From Zygaena filipendulae (taxonomy: Eukaryota > Arthropoda > Insecta > Lepidoptera > Zygaenidae): a stretch of 64,000 bases of DNA. The DNA lies in the NCBI GenBank assembly GCA_907165275.2, contig OU015654.1, positions 1,629,501 through 1,693,500 on the forward strand, in the 5' to 3' direction. Made by a program: the position numbers and the translations under genes. Positions 1 through 12,318 of this stretch are shown in pieces; position 1 is the stretch's first letter, and each line of letters begins with the position of its first letter. A model generated the notes under the pieces. The model was not told the origin of the DNA and made no database searches. It saw nothing but the letters and a program-made list of their open reading frames with translations.

Positions 1-484
1 TCGTCGTGTTTTTTTTTTCGTTATATTCGTAGGTACCGTATTAGCGATCAGCCCCTAGTTGCAAACAGTAAGCCTTTTCAGTAAGGTCAATAATAGACGA
101 AGCAAAATAATAAATCTTATTTAACGACTATTTTAAACACGCCTAGTTACCAGCACTAAACACGTAAACTACCCCGGAGTTAATTTATTTTTATTGTGTG
201 TAAGCTATAGAGTAGACCACGAGAAACAGATAGACCAAATAACCAATAACATAACACTGAGTACAATAATTTTTAGATATTATCAGACAGTGCCATCCAG
301 TCCGAAACCAAATCGAGCTTGTACTAGACAAATTGTAAATATAATATTTTTTTAAATACCTACATAATATGTACTTATTAAAAAAACCTAAAACTAATGG
401 TTAGGACTCTATTTCCAATGATGGACGAATTATTTGTATATCTACAAGAAGTTATGTTTATTACGAGACGCAGAAATAAGGCCT
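1..484. other. Unassigned AT-rich DNA
   Basis: No frame, repeat or site that I can name. Confidence 0.5.
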
Positions 485-903
485 GGGCCCTTATTCACTA
501 TGACTATAACGCGCCGCGTTTCTGCCGCGTTAGGAGACGTTTAAAATAATATACCTAATAATATTTTGAGAGGTGAGCTCTAGATTAGCCACATTGGCCA
601 GTCTTAGATCGCAAACCGTTCGACTCGGGTGGCTAAAGGAGGGGAATCTAGTTTTCGAACACAGGAAAGATCGGAGCTGAGCCCTTATTCTCTATAACCA
701 CGTCCCGTTAAGATGTCGCGCCACAAATATGGTCTTCCTCGTGCTCTAAAGAAGTTTAACTTCAAAAAAACACATTTACAATGTGTCTTAAGGCATACAG
801 AATGTTAATTTGTAATGTTTTGGCGCTTGGAGAGCTTGTAATGATGTTTTTGGGGCGCGTGTTATGAGCACGGAATGTCGTAGGTCATAGTGAATAAGGG
901 CCC
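485..903. mobile_element. GGGCCCTTATTCACTATGAC element, probably two in tandem
   Basis: GGGCCCTTATTCACTATGAC at 485 and its complement at 884-903 bound the unit. An inner GAGCCCTTATTCTCTATAAC at about 678 suggests a second element end. Related pieces lie at 2915-2983 and 21683-21887. Confidence 0.65.
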
Positions 904-1456
904 TGAATTCAACTCACGGAGTTGGTGACAGAATATTGTAAAAAGCTTCAAATGATACGCTCTATCCATATTCCGTTTTTTATTCTAAGTGTGTGGCAAA
1001 GAATGCGTATTTACTAACAAGTACCTACAGAAGCAAACCAAAATACTTTCCGTGCCAAAACCTCGAAACATTAACAATGGCGCTAGTGTCTGCACTGAAA
1101 TGCCTTTTTTGTATGCGTTTAACGTTGGCTCTGAATTTCGCCACCAGCAAAAGTAATGTGGAATACCTTAACAGCTCTAGGGGTAGGTGTTCTTGGAGTG
1201 TTGTTGAATTTATTTCGTCCGCCTCAACCTTTGTGTTGAGGTCTATAAATAAGGCTTTTAGATCTCCCGCTTGAATGGAACTGTATTGATTAGGAAGTTA
1301 AGTAACTGTATTGTGCAGGTAGCAGATTAAAAATGTCTGCAGCCAGAGAGGGGATGGAAAAATTTTGTTTTTTTTTCTTTCAGGGTAAACAGTAAAATCG
1401 TGGTTTGTTTAGAGCGTTCTAGTTCTTTTTTAGGTTACAAAGTGCTTAAGATATAA

Positions 1457-1657
1457 CTAGTGGTCCCCCGCGGTTTCACCCGCTTAATTTCGAAATTCCT
1501 GCAGGAATTCCAGGATATAGTATACGTACGTACACACCTTCCTCTTTAATCACTCTACCTATTGCATCGCATGAAAATCCGTTGAGTAGTTTTTGAGTTT
1601 ATCGCCGACAGACAGACAGACATGCTGCGGAGGACTTTGTTTTATAATATGTAAGGA
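1457..1657 (-). mobile_element. Helitron copy, ATCCTTACATATTATAAAAC subfamily
   Basis: Begins A|CTAG with the CCGCGG-TTTCACC hairpin side and ends AAGGA|T. Contains the CGCCGACAGACAGACAGACA block typical of this subfamily. Confidence 0.8.
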
Positions 1658-1699
1658 TATGGGCGTGACGGAAAATAATCGCTTATTTTTGAAAATCAA

Positions 1700-1990
1700 A
1701 TTTCGATTCTTTAGAGTTCCCGTGGGAATTCCGGGATAAAAATATCTACCCTGTCCTTTTCCGTAATATAGTATAGTATTAAGGACTAGCTGTGGCCCGC
1801 AGTTTCACCCGCGTAAATTTCGGAATTCCGCAGGAGCTTAAAAGTAGCCTAATTTTTCTCCTCATAAGATCAGCTATATAAGATCCAATTATGACAGTGA
1901 AAGTCCCGCCATAATCAGTCCTACCATTTCGGAGATTCATCCGCGTGGGTTTCGGAATTTCCGCAGGAACTTTAAACTTGTTTTATTCTT
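1700..1990 (-). mobile_element. Two or more overlapping Helitron fragments
   Basis: GTTCCCGTGGGAATTCCGGG at about 1708 belongs to one truncated copy; A|CTAG at 1785-1786 starts another, and GGAGATTCATCCGCGTGGG near 1932 a third. None keeps a clear 5' end. Confidence 0.6.
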
Positions 1991-2914
1991 CTTCTCCTCA
2001 CAATAACAAACACAACAACAAAAAGAATTAGCGATAATTTCGCTAATGGTCGCTAGCATGGTCTAGCTGAAACGTGTGATGCCATTCACGTGAGCAAGTG
2101 AAATAGGGATTCATTTTCATATATATAACCTATATACTATATATAGATTACACTGGTACGGGATATTTCGTATTCGTATCGATTCACTAGCTGTCAAAAA
2201 CTCGAACACTATATTTGGATGTTGTACACACTTTTTGCTCCGCTGGCAATCTATTCGAATATTGGAAATATCGGAAAATAAATGGTGTTCGCTGATATTA
2301 CGAGGTATATAGACCTATGTGGGTATATCTTTCTTTTATGGCCTATTGATATTCATACATATATGTAAATATGTACGTACTGCCCTCCTTATTGCAAGCG
2401 TACTTTCAAAATGGCGGTTTGGAGATAAACGCGATTTCAACATATTTCTTGATATCTAATCACAAAAACTCTCTATATAACTTTTAAAGTGTAATAAGAA
2501 GAAACTTGTAAATATATTTTTACGTATAGATTATCTCCTTGAGAAGTAATTTTTGAAAAAAAGTGAAAATCACAAAAATAACGATTACTGCAAGTACCTA
2601 TACAATAGCAGGGTAGCGCTAGAGTGCGTACGAGAGTGACGTATCGGCTTACCTGCATGTAATTCGACGTTAATACTTTAATATAGGTACCTAGGTACTA
2701 AAAAACCATGCGCACTACTTTTAATCTAGATTCTAGACCAGTAGGTACCTACTCTAGATACTTATTTCATGACAACGAGACAGAAAAAGGACTTCCTAAT
2801 CTTTCTCTAATATTTATTTTTGGAAATCTGTTAAAATACCTTACTATTTTTATGATTTTTGTTTGTCTTACGGGATATTGGATAAATTCTAATATTTTGG
2901 CACCGAGAGCGTGT
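1991..2914. other. Unassigned AT-rich DNA
   Basis: Short frames only; microsatellite-like TATATA at 2118-2145. Nothing recognised. Confidence 0.5.
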
Positions 2915-2983
2915 GAGATTGTGTTTTTGGGACGCGCGTTATGGGCAAGGAATTTTGCTGGCCATAGTGAATAAGGGTCCAGG
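2915..2983. mobile_element. GGGCCCTTATTC element, solo end
   Basis: TTTTTGGGACGCGCGTTATG then GGCCATAGTGAATAAGGGTC. No opposite end seen. Confidence 0.55.
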
Positions 2984-3337
2984 TTCACTAACCACCATCC
3001 ACGTCAGTTGGTTCGGTAATCGACAGGGCCATTACGAGCGTCTCAGCCCGCGGCGCACGCGCTCCCGATCACAAAGAATCTCACCCCCCTTCCTATAATC
3101 GGCACAAAACCCCACTCGAGCCGGCAGCACAGTGTCGGCCGCATTAAGCGCACTCCACACGAGTGCAGTGGAGCACCCTCGAACATCTGCCACGAGACGC
3201 GTGTGAAGGGGGGCTTAGTTTAAACTGAGGATTGTCAGAGCGAAGAACGCCTGGTACAAGTAGTGTTGTCAGTGCCCTGAAGTATGGCTGGGCTTGCCAA
3301 CTAAAATACTTATGAAGACTCACATTGCAATAAACAC
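2984..3337. other. GC-richer unassigned DNA
   Basis: CpG-rich from 3040 to 3200 (CGGCGCACGCGCTCC, CGAGCCGGCAGCACAGTGTC). May be an unrecognised element or an old promoter. Confidence 0.4.
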
Positions 3338-3775
3338 CGACGACGACCGGATCGGCGTAGTAAGTCATCATTCTTGCCCGCCAATCAAGGGGTTCCGGGT
3401 TCGACACCCGATGGAAGTGAACTTTTGGGATGACACAGGGTTCCACTTTCTAGTCTGAGCGAGTTTATATAGGTCTCTATACTACAATATAAATCTACTA
3501 ATATGTAGTAACTTATGTATCTATACTATAACTAGTGCCACGCAGATTCACCTGCGTGAATTTCGGAATTCCCGCAGGAACTCCTAACTTCTCACCGTCT
3601 AAACCTTTCCTGAACTTCTACAAATCTTTCAAGATCAAAATTAGCCAAATCGGTCCAGGCATTCTCGAATTTTTTATAAATGTAATGATGTCGTTTGCTT
3701 GATTTCCACGACACAAGCTCAAAGCTTTGAGTGGGATCAGGTGTGTGTTGTGAATTTTCTGTATTATTATAAACC
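3338..3775 (+). mobile_element. tRNA-derived SINE, split by a Helitron
   Basis: Head 3338-3420 resembles a tRNA with a B box GGTTCGACACC; body (ACACAGGGTTCCACTTTCTAG) to 3531; resumes at 3689 with CGTTTGCTTGATTTCCACGA and ends near a short ATT-rich tail at 3765-3775. The uninterrupted reverse copy at 31865-32145 gives the same order without the gap. Confidence 0.8.
3532..3688 (-). mobile_element. Helitron copy inserted in the SINE at 3338-3775
   Basis: CTAG follows A at 3531; the far end GA precedes T at 3689. The hairpin is present in decayed form (CACGCAGATTCACCTGCGTG). Confidence 0.8.
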
Positions 3776-4974
3776 TATATTTATCGTTGAATGTTAAAAT
3801 GAACTGATTGATTCAAACACACTTTGTTCGAAGGTTTCCTGCGTCCATATACATACCTATACAATCATTGTGGAGCGTGTGAATGAACCTCATTTGTGTG
3901 CCGGCTCCTTTAAAGGTAACCGAAGAGAAAGTACACTCGCCTTATTAAACTAGCGACAATGGACGTCTAATAGAAGATGATAACTTTGCATACAAGCTTT
4001 CAAAGAATGATTTTTGTACAGTTTGTTAAAGCGGCTTGGTTCTACAAATATATGAGAAAAGCTTGCATCATAAGTCTATTTGATTAATCGATATACATGT
4101 AACAAATTTGGTTAACTTGGCTAATATCTCTGGTCAATATTGGTTCGTTAATTACGATAATGGAATCGTAAGAAAATCTTGAAATTCATTCATGTTACAA
4201 ACCTACAACATGAAACAGTTTCAATGAAAGCTAAACCTATTGTTTTGTTAAAATATGTATATAGGTATAACATATCAAGGATATGTTGGCGACACAACAT
4301 CAGTGACCAGCAGGCACAGTGACCGACCCTGCGCGGTGTCAATGATGTGCAAACTACGGGAGAGTATACTGACCACTTAAGATAACTAACCGAACACCGG
4401 TAGCAGAAATACTGTTGACCAATCTTCGGTGAGGAACTTTTCGGTCGCGTACTTAACCGTCTCGCGCATAAAAAAGTATGTTCTCTGAACTTGATTGTTT
4501 GACTCTAGGGTAGGTCCTAATTGAATTCGCCAAGAAAACACGATCCATCTTAATTCATCCGCACCCCATTGTATTGTATTCGATTAGATTCAAAATCCGA
4601 ATGCGCTCTCGAATTATTTTCAAATCACAACATCTCGCGAGAAATGACTCGAGTGGTAATCGAATTACGACCCTCCACAATCGAATGAGATAGTTATTTG
4701 TGGCAGGGGACTTTTGCGGTGCTAAATGGAAAACGCCTTTGCGCTATTCAGTTATCTGTCTATTTTTAGTTGCCAACATTTTTATTGGAAAAGTTTTGCC
4801 TTTTCCAACCGCTAGAATTAAAATTCTATTGTGGACTTAACATTGTTACGTTTTTCGTGGTGATTTTTTGTCGTTGCTCTTTCATTTGCTTTTCGCGCGG
4901 AAGCTATTGTTTGTGATGGCAAAATTTACATAATATTTTTTTGTTTTGTATTGTATTTTATATGTACTGCGATT

Positions 4975-5085
4975 AGATATACAGACATCATGAAATTTTG
5001 CATGCACATTGTCAGGGATACAAAAAAGGACATAGAGTAGGTAGGTACTTTTATCCCGGAATTTCCGCGGGAACCGCTGATTATT
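4975..5085 (+). mobile_element. Truncated Helitron fragment
   Basis: Holds the ATGAAATTTTGCATGCACAT and CCCGGAATTTCCGCGGGAAC core; lost both ends. Confidence 0.65.
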
Positions 5086-5128
5086 CCGCTGTTTATGTTT
5101 CTTTCTTATTCTTGTGTGTTGTGCTGAA

Positions 5129-5173
5129 ATATTTTTTTTTTCTTTTTTTCTTTCTTTCTTCTTCTTTCTTTCT
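5129..5173. repeat. Pyrimidine (TTTC)n tract
   Basis: T-rich run with repeated TTTC and TTCTTC, following a Helitron fragment. Confidence 0.8.
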
Positions 5174-7251
5174 AATTATATTGTTATAATTTATAGATCG
5201 TTTAACTACGCACTAGATAATTTCAATCTTTCTTTTTACATTTCTATCAAAAATACTAATTGCATGTCAAAATATTAAGCACACTAAAGAAATCTGACTT
5301 TAGCGTATCGCTGCCGCCTGCCGCGGCACGCTTGTTGCGCTCGCTCAGCTCGCACTTTGTAGTCGCTGTTCAAACGTAACCTAGCCTAGGAGGTTGAAAT
5401 GCGCGCAAATTTGAATTTCTTGCTAGTTTCAACGTAATCATAAAATTTTATTTATTTTCCGATCTAAAAACACTACAGATTATTTTATAAGTGTAGTGAA
5501 ACTAAATTTAGCTATTTTCGTTACAAGCTGGTAAAAACCAAACTAATAGAAATTCAAAAACAAAAAATCACATAAAAATTAAAACTTTGAACTCATGGTG
5601 CAAACTATATTACCTACTGTCGATTTTCCCATGTTTCTCTCGTTTGAGTTTCCGTACTTTGGTGCGTCAACGACAGCCCTGCGGGTGACACGACCGCTCG
5701 CTTTTTGATATATTATCAACGCGTTAGGGCTTGTTGCACTGAAATAGTTTAAGTACACCTACTACGCCGTTATTTATTTTTTATAGTTTTCTGGACGTTT
5801 ATTACTGTCAAGCCCTGAAAGGAATTACATCGGGCATAATAACTATGATTTAAATTGACTTTTATACAATTTAAAGGCTTTATGGTGCCGATAACCACAG
5901 CGGAAGTATCGTCTGTACAGTCTTATTATAAATGAGTGTATATAAAACTGTACAGACATCAAATTTTATTTATAGAAGTAGCAGACGGAACAATATTTGA
6001 CTATACTAGACAAATTACGATGTCCTTTCACCTTTTTGATAAGTTATACAAAGGGCAAAAAAATTACGAAATTTTCATAATATAATATTATCATGTAATT
6101 TTAATGAGCTAACAGATGATAGGTAATGGGAGTGTTGTGCAAAAAAGTATAAAAATACAACTTTTACGTAGATATCTATACCTACAAGGTGTCGCAAAAT
6201 TATGTTTTAATTAAAAGTTTAAATATCACCATTTAAAGTTCAAATATAATACGCCAGGAATATGACATATTATATTGTGTGAGTGACGCTTTGCTTCCGT
6301 TATCGTTATCACCGCGCATCTAAACTAGTAGATCCCGACTGCTACTCCTGTAATATTTGAATTTATTACGTTATAGCGTATAGCATAATAACATTTTGTA
6401 ATCCTTACTAAAACCGAATGTGAGCTTGTTTGTATGTTACGATTTCCCATTAGGGCTCGTTTGATTGGTCTTGCTGGTTATGGCTCATTGTTCTCACATA
6501 ATTAATTGCAAGTTGAGTTACCACTAATGTTATAGGTATACATTACATATTATTAACTTTAAACGGACAGCGTGCTACTGAAGAGTTTGTTGCGCAGCTT
6601 CTTCTCTTCAGCCATAGCACTAGGAAACTGTGAACGGTGGATATTTTATGGGTGCTGTCATAATAACTGTAATTATATTGACGTCAAAAGAGCCACATTA
6701 TGGGCTAAAGAATAAAAGATTTGTCCTGGACTTTGGCAAGGGCTCTAGTGCTAGATGATAACGTTTTAGTTCAGTTTATTCTTAATTCTTAAACCTTTTT
6801 TTTATTCTTCTTTTTTTTTTTAAACTGTTTGAACTGTTTTTAAAGTGAACAGTCGAAAGCTAGCTATCATATTCAATGGTATGCGAGAACCAACTCACGG
6901 AACGCGCTTATCTCCCGCGCGGTCGTCACGCGAGCCGTTTGTCATCGAGCGAGATGCCAGTGACATTTGTAAGCGTAACACGGTTAAACCGCCATAAATC
7001 AGCGTTCGAATAAAAACAATAGAGTTCGGGCACAATGGAGGCGATCGTGAGTTAGCGCTTTGTGTTCGAGTTGCAGTGGTAGGTACTGTTAAGTATTGTG
7101 CGCTCGAAGCATGTATGTGCGAATTGATAAAATTAATTAATTGTGACAAATAGGTACATATTGCGTTGCACCTATACATATACCTAATAGAATCGCATAA
7201 TACGCTGACAAACTGATTCATTAACAGATAATTTTATAAGTCATCTTAATA

Positions 7252-7592
7252 TACACCGTGTTAATGAATTAACTGAAAACTAGAAAGTAGTTCGCTCAGA
7301 ATCAACTAGCGAATCGATCGCACTATGTTTTAATATAGGTTATATTTTTTCCATTTCTATTAGCCCATTTCTAAATTATTTATGATATAAATACAATAGG
7401 TATTGGCCGCGTACGCCCCCCGCAGAAAAAAAAATCGATTCGGTAGACGCGGGCGTAGCGCATGGAATTTCGTAGATAGGTCACCTCCAAACTAATGTTA
7501 AACTCGGCATAAAATATATTTTAATCATATTATTGTTTATTTTTCTAGGATGGGGTGTATCAGGTTTTCAGTTAATTCATTAACACGTTGTA
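7252..7592 (+). mobile_element. MITE with GTGTTAATGAATTAAC ends, copy 1
   Basis: TACACCGTGTTAATGAATTA and its complement at 7568-7592 form terminal inverted repeats of about 29 bases. Inside: AGAATCAACTAGCGAATCGA and a GC-rich GCGTACGCC block. No open frame. Confidence 0.85.
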
Positions 7593-7599
7593 CCTATGT

Positions 7600-7754
7600 A
7601 TATAAATTATGCGCCACGTTGTTTGTCCGCGATGGGCTCCTAAACTACTACTATTGTAATTTGACCCAACTTAAAAGATAGGATAGTTTTCATCCTGGAA
7701 TTCCCGTGGGAACTCCAAAGTTACGTCGGGTGAAACCGCGGGGGACCGAGCTAG
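7600..7754 (+). mobile_element. Helitron copy, TGTTTGTCCGCGATGG subfamily
   Basis: Ends GAGCTAG|T at 7754 after the GGGTGAAACCGCGGGG hairpin. The 5' part with TTGTTTGTCCGCGATGGGCT matches the reverse copy at 29090-29248. It abuts the MITE ending at 7592. Confidence 0.75.
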
Positions 7755-7989
7755 TGTACCTATATTTTGTTTATCTATTACCAGCACCAAAATTCACGTA
7801 GTATACCTAACTAATAAATAATTATACGCGTCAGAAATAGCAAGGTTGACTGTAAAGTTACAGATATATTGTTCGCGTTGATTTCAAAAGCACTCTCAAA
7901 TTTGTCGTATGAACATTAAAAGTCCCACACACGCGACTTTATGTCTTGCTGCACAGCTAGTTTTAGGCGCAAGTCCGTACACTGACAAT

Positions 7990-8320
7990 TGGCATGTTGA
8001 CTAATTTTTATTTTTTAGTCCGTCTTGTAGTTTATTAAAAAATATTGGACACGTATTTTTTCTTTTTTTACGTAATCAAAAAATAACGGCGATATATTGA
8101 ATTGAAATTTCGCGTGACGTCACTATTCTGAAAGTTTGTATGGCGGTTTTTGCGGTTAGTGACGTCACGGCCCCCTAACCCTAAACTTTAATGCGCTTTA
8201 TCTCTGTTTATTTTAATTTATTTGAAAAAGCAAAAAATACGTGTCTATTGTTTTTTTATTTTCTAACTGACGACGGACTAATTAGAATTTTGATTTTTAA
8301 AAGTAGCCAACATCCCCATT
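7990..8320 (+). mobile_element. TGACGTCAC MITE, copy 1
   Basis: Ends TTTAGTCCGTC and GACGGACTAA are inverted. TGACGTCAC occurs at 8115-8123 and 8160-8168, and AAAATACGTGTCTATT marks the right half. Limits are approximate. Confidence 0.8.
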
Positions 8321-8677
8321 TTTAGAACACTATACCAACACTACCAAGCAGAACGTAGGTACAGCCGCTGTGTGTAGTGTATGAGGGCCCTTAAACAGCA
8401 CATGATTAACGAGCCTCTGTGACAGTTCGCGTCTTTTGTGATTATGTTTTGAGGAAACTCAATAGTGTTGAGTTCACTTTGAGCATTCTCAAAGCGCAGG
8501 AAGCAGGGATACGACAGTAACGGGTACGGCCTCCCTTCATTCGCAATACGAGATGACGCGACGGTATGAATAAAATTAGAAGCCCTTTTCGGATTTGAAT
8601 TGGCGAATGATCGGCTAAAAATTTTGTATTTTAATTTGAAACTAAAAAAACCACATTGATTCATCATAAGTAGACAC

Positions 8678-8929
8678 TCCAAGTGGACATAGATAAGCAA
8701 TAGTGTGTTAACCCACACTGGAGAAATTTTGAATAAATCGTGTTTTAAAATCATATCGTCATTTTGTTTCAACATTTTTTTATGTTTAAATGTTTTTTTT
8801 ATATTTAAACAATGTAATAAGGTAAATAAATAACTAAAAAACGCTCTATAACTCTCAATAAAGCGTTTTGAATCAATAACTTAATATTGTGGGTTAACAT
8901 GTTATTGCTTATCTGCGTCCAAGTGGACA
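8678..8929 (+). mobile_element. MITE with TCCAAGTGGACATAG ends, copy 1
   Basis: Inverted ends of about 35 bases around GATAAGCAATA and TGTTAACCCAC. It overlaps half of an apparent 144-codon minus frame, which is therefore not trusted. Confidence 0.75.
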
Positions 8930-10921
8930 ATAACTGACACGTGGGATATTTCAGACTGTATATATATAATTTAGATGCTTTGTTGTGCCTACTTACTTGT
9001 TGAATAAGTTTAAAAAAAAAAATTAAAACCGTATATTTTTTCAGTAGCTGTAATCATGTTTAAAACAAGCTTTAAAATGGTGGTGTTCAATAAAGAGATT
9101 ATTAATTTATTATTATTATATTTGAACCATTTATTTTGACAAAGAATTAATAGAGATATCGACTTTCCATAAAAAATTGTTAACAACTAGATACTATATG
9201 ATATTGCTTACAAAAAGTAGCACTAGTCGTTAAACAATTAGATAAATTAACTGAGTTTATTTGACATTGGTACCTATGATTGATCTATCTATACATATAA
9301 AATGCTTTATCCTGAATGACTGATAGATCGACGCACAGACTAAACCGCTGATCGTAGAGACCTGAAACTTGGAGGGTGTGTTCTTTGTGTGACGTAGGCA
9401 TCCGATAAGAAAGGATTTTTGAAAATTCAACTCCTAAAGGGATGAAAAGGGATGCAAAGTTTGTAAGGAATAATTCCGCGGTAACTTCGAAATTATCGCG
9501 GGTGAAACCGCGCGGGACAGCTAGTATATCTATAAAATAAATCTATGTGTTTCGAATCAATAAACTGAAATGAAACAATAATAACAAATTATATTCATCC
9601 AATAAATATGTTTCACACGTTATAACGATCGCGTAGCGTATAATATAGCATGATAATATCAGACAGGTCTCATAAGTTTCGCGGTACGGCTGAGAACGTC
9701 GGATTTATCCCCAGGGAGACGCCCCGCTACGCTTTATGGGCGGTGCGGGTCGGGTGTACGGACAGACATGCGAATGGTACACACATATAGATAGTAGATA
9801 CGGTAGGCATGAGTCATATTAAAAACAGAGACTCCATAAAATAATCATATACCAGATTACTCAGAAAGGGGGTGACAAGCCCAAAAGGTATAAAAGTGTC
9901 TATACGATAACAAATACATCATAAGTTTTTTTTTATTTTCTACCGATTTCATGTAGTTTATTTGCTTCCCAAAATTATATTATTTACCACAGTAAAAACT
10001 AATTTCTATAAAAACTCGAACATGCAAAAATGTTCGGTAAACACAGGTGTTTTTTGTAAATAGGTTCACAGTTCTTAAAGGTCAACAGATTTTGGAGAAA
10101 TATATTTGAAAAGAATTTAAAAAACATGCTTCTTGGATTTTATCATCACGGATTATTCAATGATTATATCCACAACTAAAAACGACTTAGCCGTTTTTAG
10201 AGCTGAGATTTTAGAGCTTGTGACTTAGTACCCCCTTTTCGGCTAACTTTGTGACTAACAAACACAAAAAACACACTAAATGCCTACATAGTGACGCAGT
10301 TATAGTATAACTTAAAAGTAATCTTTAAACATCAATTCAGCTGCTATTTATCATCCATCACACATCAACCATCTTGCTTCAGACGTCACACACAAAGTTA
10401 GCAAGGAATTGAAATTGAAATTAAAATCTTAAGAATATTATCTTAGATGTCATGTCATGTCCTTTTGGAAGTTCAAAATATTTTTTTCTTTAATAGCAAA
10501 TTTTTATTTTATTTTATTTTACTTTATTTGGAAAATCAACAGCTACAAAAATATAATGAACATTTGAATGTCAAACAAAAAAGCCGATTACAGATTTCCG
10601 CATATGGGTAGTGGAATAATAAAAAAAAACATCAATTGCTCAATAGGCAGCAGCAACTTACATAGTGGGAATTAAGTTTTCTTTCTTCAAAATCTAAATT
10701 TTACTATAATCTACTGAAAAAATAAACAAGACACCGTATCCGTATCCGCATCACTCGAGAAAGGTTGAATGAGACGATTTAAAAAAAATTAGGGAAAGAA
10801 AGTCGCCCGTGAAATTGGGAAATTTATCTTTAAATTAAATTTTTGTATAATTAAAACGATAGTATGACATGGTTATTGGTTATGCTCTGCTAGTTTTCTA
10901 TCATGATAATAAAAAAAAATA
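8930..10921. other. Intergenic DNA and amnionless 3' flank
   Basis: One Helitron (9288-9524). GGGAGACGCCCCGCTACGCT near 9714 is GC-rich but unassigned. The rest is AT-rich. Confidence 0.5.
9288..9524 (+). mobile_element. Helitron copy, TCTATACATATAAAATGC subfamily
   Basis: A|TC start, CTAG|T end, hairpin GCGGGTGAAACCGCGCGG. Internal TGACTGATAGATCGACGCAC and AAACTTGGAGGGTGTGTTCT blocks define the subfamily, also seen at 42848, 49996 and 56147. Confidence 0.85.
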
Positions 10922-12214
10922 TCATTCCTCTAAAATGGACTCTGTTACTACCACGCGTTCTCTTTTCGAATCATATAGTGGATTTCTGAATGCCCTTCTA
11001 CCGGAGCCAAGAACAACAGTTGAATCCCTCCTGGTCAACGACACCATGCTGTCCGTTCGCCTTTGCAGCCTCGAGAACAGATCAGCTGAGCGACCCGAAA
11101 ACGAGTACCGCACCCATCCACCAGACGGCGGTTTATAATAATACACGTAAATACCGATCATCACAAGCAAAACTGTGAAAAACATTGATATCGTTATCTT
11201 GAATCCAAAGCCCGAACTCGAAAGCGGTCCGCCGCTTATAAACAACTGCTTCGACCCTTGTATTTCGTGGTCTTGTATTTGATAACTTATAGAATTCGCA
11301 ACTTGCGCACTGACCCCTCTGTATTGTCCTTTCTCTACGAACACAACTTGAACTCTATCGGACGGCAGCCTTCCTATATGATAGACAATTTCATCTCTCC
11401 CATAACTATCGACGTTTGCCTCGACGAGTTTATTAAAAGCTGTCATGTCAAAGCTCTCGTCTATGCCGAAACTAATGAAGCCGCCGCAAATTCTGCAACA
11501 GTGCCCTGTAGGTTTAATAGGATCGATGCACGTGGGAGTCGGACAAAATTTATCCCTGCACCTAATTGGCAGCTCATTATGCTGACACGGACATCCAGCT
11601 CTAGACAGACACTGCTTGTTCGGTGCTATAGATATTGTGACGCGTGAATCGCTGAGTACAAACTTAGCACTGATATCATTATTTACGTAATCCGAGAAGT
11701 CTTTTGTGGTTGTAAAATCTTTTCCGTCGACGGTGATTTGACGAACGTCTTGTGTTATATGAGGAAGTTGCACCGTGAACTGCGAGTTCTTTGGAAATTC
11801 AACGACGTCGTCGTAACACGGTATTCTCTCGGCATCTGGAGTTGCTTCGTTGAATGCTGGGGAACTCCACGCATCTGGCTGGGTCCAGTACGAAACCGTT
11901 CTGTCCATGTAGTAAACATCATCGGTGTCGGTGCAATTTATCTCTTTGGAATCAGCACCCAGAGTTATAAATCCGTTTCCCAGATAGATGTTTCCATCGG
12001 TGGGCAGGACAAAGCCACTGACTTCGGTTCCGGATTCGATTCTAACAGAGCCTTGAAGCCACTCTGGAAATATGACAGTTTGTTTCGAACACGGCAGCTT
12101 GTGGTCTCTGAAGTTGGCTGCTAGATTAAAGCTTGTGTTTGGCAACCACTTGACTCTGGATGTTGATGAAATAGATAAAACGGTCAATATTAATAAAACA
12201 GTTTTGCCGCACAT
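10922..12214 (-). CDS. amn: Protein amnionless, single exon, 430 aa
   Basis: Type I membrane protein. In known biology amnionless binds cubilin and carries it to the surface for endocytic protein uptake (nephrocytes and similar cells in insects). Seen here: hydrophobic signal peptide (about residues 3-20), then a WLPNTSFN segment typical of the family's start; paired cysteines in the lumenal part; a dense cysteine cluster at about 202-244 (von Willebrand C-like, with CPTPTC and HCCRICGG); one membrane span at about 339-359; and a cytoplasmic tail with FRNPLY (409-414), a FxNPxY clathrin-adaptor motif. The ATG at 12214 is chosen because the frame upstream opens only with TTG and this ATG directly precedes the signal peptide. 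There is no intron across the whole protein. Overlapping plus-strand frames are shadows. TTTATT motifs at 10502-10530 could give minus-strand AATAAA poly(A) signals. Family assignment rests on recognised motifs, not on a search. Confidence 0.9.
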   Translation of the reverse strand: MCGKTVLLILTVLSISSTSRVKWLPNTSFNLAANFRDHKLPCSKQTVIFPEWLQGSVRIESGTEVSGFVLPTDGNIYLGNGFITLGADSKEINCTDTDDVYYMDRTVSYWTQPDAWSSPAFNEATPDAERIPCYDDVVEFPKNSQFTVQLPHITQDVRQITVDGKDFTTTKDFSDYVNNDISAKFVLSDSRVTISIAPNKQCLSRAGCPCQHNELPIRCRDKFCPTPTCIDPIKPTGHCCRICGGFISFGIDESFDMTAFNKLVEANVDSYGRDEIVYHIGRLPSDRVQVVFVEKGQYRGVSAQVANSISYQIQDHEIQGSKQLFISGGPLSSSGFGFKITISMFFTVLLVMIGIYVYYYKPPSGGWVRYSFSGRSADLFSRLQRRTDSMVSLTRRDSTVVLGSGRRAFRNPLYDSKRERVVVTESILEE

Positions 12215-12318
12215 GATGCGTGTTGCGCCAGCCGGTACTGTACAGCGAATGAACAACAGATAGCTGTGGCCAGATGGTAATTCTACACCACTAATGATGT
12301 CTGGTGCCCTGGTATCGG

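Larger units (their letters stand above)
3776..7251. other. Unassigned intergenic DNA
   Basis: Apart from the Helitron fragment and TTTC tract near 5000-5170, nothing is recognised. 6880-7060 is richer in CpG (CTCCCGCGCGGTCGTCACGC) and has a 108-codon minus frame of no known family. Confidence 0.45.

Noticed and set aside
1457..1657. CTAG-ended repeats as SINEs or LINE tails
   Set aside because: The A|T empty sites, CTRR ends and 3' hairpin fit Helitrons; there is no tRNA head, poly(A) or target duplication.
8341..8775. 144-codon minus-strand frame
   Set aside because: Its first third lies in the MITE at 8678-8929, no domain is recognised and there is no splice context.
11258..12263. Plus-strand frames of up to 129 codons over amnionless
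   Set aside because: Antisense shadows; the minus frame has the signal peptide, cysteines and membrane span.
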